Part shown: one piece after another, positions 16,489 through 19,172 of the stretch
Layout of the letters: each line of letters starts with the position of its first letter
Position numbering within the stretch: position 1 is the stretch's first letter
From: Gonapodya prolifera JEL478
Taxonomy: Eukaryota > Monoblepharomycota > Monoblepharidomycetes > Monoblepharidales > Gonapodyaceae
Assembly (NCBI GenBank): GCA_001574975.1
Contig: KQ965831.1
Coordinates: forward strand, 50,841 to 70,012
Reading direction: 5' to 3'
DNA length: 19,172 nt
Notes under the pieces: generated by a model
What the model saw: the letters and a program-made list of their open reading frames with translations, nothing else
What the model was told of the DNA's origin: nothing
Database searches by the model: none
Translations under genes and position numbers: made by a program

Positions 16489-17730
16489 AGTTTTACATGT
16501 TTTTGACGTCAACTCCCGTTTCCACCTCTTCAACAACAAAAAAGTCTGTATCATTTCCGGCCCCAACGCTGCCCTCCTTTGCCCAATCACATCCCTTGAT
16601 GCAGAAAAAACCCACTCCAATACCGCGCTGGTTCCTGGAATCCCCAGGTAGTCCCGCGCCATCTGCTGCAGTCCTGGGAGGTTGTCCCTCCCCTTCCAGT
16701 ACCCAAGCACATCCACCTTCCTGGGTCGCCTTGCCTCCTCCAAGTACCGGTCCACCTTGCTCATCACCTTCTCGTCCTCCTCATCTCCCCAAAAGTTGTC
16801 CAACGCGGAACCTGCAGGGTTGGGAGGGGGAACGGGATTCGAATAATACTTATCATATGTGTTCCTGAGAATTTGTTCCACCTCCCGGATGTAATGGGCC
16901 TCCCAGCCCTTCTCCCACATCCAAGCCAGCTTGCATGCGGGACGGAGGACTGCGGGGGACGGGGATGGTGAGAATGGAAAAAAAAAACAGTTAGAACATG
17001 AACGCAAGGCCAGCAAGGGCGTGCACTCACCGAGGCATAGCATAGACATCCAGGAATCATCTGACCTCCCATAGTACCTTCGTAAGACGTCCATGATGGC
17101 ATTGCAAACGCCTCCCAGGACGGGCTCATCCGCGAAGTCCGCATCCTCAAGCTTGTCCATAAGCATGTTGAAGAGGGGCACAACAAGGAAGAGAGTGGGG
17201 AAGCCTGCGTGAGAGCGAGGGCAAGTGGCTGGGAAACAAGTGGTTTTTTGGGGAGAAACAAATGCACAGCAAGTTAAAGACACCCACCTGCAAGAGGCGG
17301 CAGAGCCACTCCAGGTATCCCCATTCCATATCTGTGAGCCTGTATTTCCCCAGAGAGCAATCAGAAGCCAGTAGCTTCTTGACCACTGTCCTGTCCTACA
17401 GGATCCTGTTGATGGTGTCAAAGTCCGACCACCAATGGGTTCCCACTGGAGCAATCAGCTCCCGTTCTGCTGCTGCATCCAGAAACTGGTTGCGTAGAGG
17501 GCGCGCAGCTGGGGTGAGTGCCGCACCCGGAAAATGAGGGCGTAGACCTGTATTAAGTGAGAACGCAAGAGGGTTGAGAAACAATGACCCTTGAAACCAA
17601 AAATTTGCTCACCTTCTTCAAAACATTCCCATCCCCGTCTTCCACTTCCATGTCCTTGTCCACGTTGGGCATCTTCAGTGCGTCCATGCCTGCCCGGGCC
17701 TCCAGGTGGAGAATGTGCACAAAACAGCGC

Positions 17731-17971
17731 TGTCACCATAGCCTCAGGTGACATCCATTGACATGGTATATATAGTGTGAGGTGTTAAGTGCTGTGCCAC
17801 TACTGTGGTCATGTATTTAGATGAGTNCACCTGCAGGGCATGCCCCAAGTTTGGCGTCACGTTCCTGCAGGTGAGTTCTGTGTGTGCTACAACATATTAT
17901 GTATGTTTGATCAGATATATACACGTTCCTGCAGTTTACAGGCTCGTGCAGCTCACCTAGGTTGTGTAGCA
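17731..17971 (+). repeat. Solo LTR, TGTCAC family, with 5-bp duplication AGCGC
   Basis: This 241-bp plus-oriented copy is flanked by AGCGC at 17726-17730 and 17972-17976. It interrupts hAT 2 exon 5 between LRLR and CFVHILHLEARAG, which align with SHL-x-CLLHILNIAVKAG in hAT 1. It is the most diverged well-defined copy, with an ATAGCCTCAGG insertion near its start, and holds one undetermined base at 17827. Confidence 0.9.
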
Positions 17972-19091
17972 AGCGCAACCTCAACTCCACCAGGTCAAAG
18001 TCCTCATAGACTCCAGCGTCTGCAGCAATGGCGCGCATCATGGTGTTGTTGTTCAACGCATTGACCATTGTAAAGGAGATTGCCTGAAAAGGGGCGAAAT
18101 GATTGAGAATATTTCATTTGCAAGTTGGCGGGCCGGCAAGCATGAGAACTCACCTTGCCCGTGACTCCCCTGTTCCTCAAAGCTCCCAAAACATGCTCTG
18201 CAATGTTTGCTTCAGTGTGCTCTCCTTTCACATGAACAAAGTCCAAAAGGACTTTATTCAAAGTCCAGTCCTGTCCAATCCAGTGTCCTGTGATTGCTGC
18301 AAAGGCGTACTGTCCATCCCGTGATGTCCACATGTCCATTGTAGTGCCCAGGCGTGAGCAATTGTCCTGTATTATGAAGATTTCAAAGAGTTCATTAGCA
18401 AGTTCTAATCAAAGGGACAACTCACCAAGAGAAAATTGTTGATGACGGCTTCCAGCCATTAGAGCTCCCTCCGAGCATCCAGGCTTAGCATGTCCAGTGA
18501 AAGTTGTGGCAGGTCCGGGTTATCTGTGTGGAGCAGCCGCAGAAACCACTTGTTCGAGGGTTCTGTGAGCGGCTGGTCCAAAACGGCGACCCAATCCAAC
18601 ATGGAGTCCCAAAAAAGAGCTTCATCAAAGCTCTGTGGAAAGAAAACAAACCCCTTGGAGGGTGCCAAGTGTGAAAATGGAAGAAAACAAAGGACTCACT
18701 GGCGATTCCTGTTTCCGCTTCATGTCTGTGAGCATCAACTGTCCTGCCCCCAGATTCCGCCACTGTTCAAGTCGCTTGAGGGTGTCCAGGTCCTTGATAG
18801 TGTCTGCGTGAAAGGCAATGGTGGGGGCGATTAGTGTTGAGGTTGAGTTGTTGTTTGTCATGTCATATCTAGCCACAAAAATTAGTGCGATTCATGCTGC
18901 AAAAAGGCTCTGACGAACCCACATTGCCCCCTTGCATCTATTCTCTCCCACTTGAAGGCAGACTGCCCGTTTCCGTGATCCCCACTCCTGTTTTCCAAAG
19001 TGTCTGTGGCTGAAAACCCACGATTCTTTCCTCCTGATTGACACAGCGTGCTGGGCAGGTACCCAACCCTCCACAGGGGTTGGAGGAGTTG

Positions 19092-19172
19092 TGTCACACT
19101 GACATCCACTAACGTGGAGTATATAGTGTAGTATGAGTGTTGGGTATTAGCTGCTGTGCCACTACTGTGGCC
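19092..19172 (+). repeat. LTR, TGTCAC family, cut by window edge
   Basis: The first 81 bases of a plus-oriented copy, TGTCACACTGACATCCACTAA onward, almost identical to the copy at 10723. It truncates hAT 2 near the N-terminus. The five bases before it are AGTTG (19087-19091). Confidence 0.85.

Larger units (their letters stand above)
16027..19091 (-). mobile_element. hAT transposon 2, LTR-riddled, left end in window
   Basis: The gene on the minus strand is a paralogue of hAT 1. The 3' end region lies at 16027-16165 and shares GAGCAAG and CAACTCGCAAGTTGAC subterminal words with hAT 1. The outermost bases are probably CAGTAGTGC at 16027, which makes TATTGTCT (16019-16026) the candidate target duplication. 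The other end is beyond the window, past the LTR at 19092. Three LTRs of one family are inserted in it: 16249-16488, 17731-17971 and 19092 onwards. Confidence 0.8.
16238..19091 (-). pseudogene. hAT transposase 2, broken and LTR-interrupted
   Basis: Exons on the minus strand: 19091-18923, 18868-18700, 18632-18426, 18366-18154, 18083-17972 joined across an LTR to 17730-17613, 17547-17288, 17228-17031, 16949-16489, then across an LTR to the original stop at 16240-16238. It has a BED-like finger (AVCLQVGENRCKGA, then YDMTNNNSTSTL; the first His is lost). The core has MDMWTSRDGQYAFAAITGHW, LNNNTMMRAIAADAG and GTHWWSDFDTINRIL. The dimerisation part has DNFWGDEEDEKVM, LGYWKGRDNLPGLQQMARDY and FSASRDVIGQRRAALGPEMI. 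The second catalytic Asp is Val (FTMVNALNN), and SER is LEW. Damage: TAA at 18459-18461, frameshifts near 17515 and 17210, TAG 17396-17398. Across the last LTR the frame ends CKTV then stop, matching ACTV in hAT 1; as it stands translation ends inside the LTR at 16468. Confidence 0.87.

Overview
The window looks like a repeat-rich, gene-poor stretch of a filamentous fungus, most likely a basidiomycete. The evidence is indirect. Every spliced gene has short introns of about 49-81 nt with GTAAGT/GTGAGT donors and CAG/TAG acceptors. The repeats are a copia gag-pol fragment, two hAT elements with seven introns each, many short solo LTRs and a spliced integrase-chromodomain gene. Almost every recognisable gene is broken. 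I found no tRNA, rRNA or CRISPR array.

Layout. 1-1500 (-): Ty1/copia gag, protease and pre-integrase fragment that runs off the left edge. 2600-5310: a compact cluster with a decayed unknown ORF (+), a divergent histone H3 with a single-base frameshift (-), a small membrane-like ORF (-), two small ORFs sharing an ATGA junction (+) and a decayed CDK-like protein kinase (+). 5388-8143: hAT element 1, flanked by a perfect 8-bp duplication CACGTTAG and sitting inside the last bases of an older LTR. 8170-9930: non-coding, with degenerate duplications and two possible LTR relics. 10139-13232 (-): a spliced gene whose product resembles a beta-class N6/N4 DNA methyltransferase with an acidic tail; the key catalytic motifs are altered and two solo LTRs have landed in it. 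13219-13790: about 3.3 tandem copies of a ~170-bp palindrome-bearing repeat. 13816-15906 (+): a decayed spliced integrase plus chromodomain gene. 16027 to beyond the right edge (-): hAT element 2, hit by three LTRs of one family.

The main organising signal is one LTR family of about 232-241 bp that starts TGTCAC and usually ends TAGCA. Three copies carry exact 5-bp target duplications (CTAAA, AAACT, AGCGC), which fixes their ends and allows the broken genes to be read across the insertions. One insertion lies inside an intron of the methyltransferase-like gene, one in its coding sequence, one in exon 5 of hAT 2, one just before the original hAT 2 stop codon and one near its N-terminus. hAT 1 in turn landed inside an LTR terminus.

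The most interesting items are the divergent H3, which has lost the K9 and K27 contexts, the methyltransferase-like gene, and the tandem palindrome array at the edge of that gene. All functional calls come from reading the sequence only; no database search was possible.
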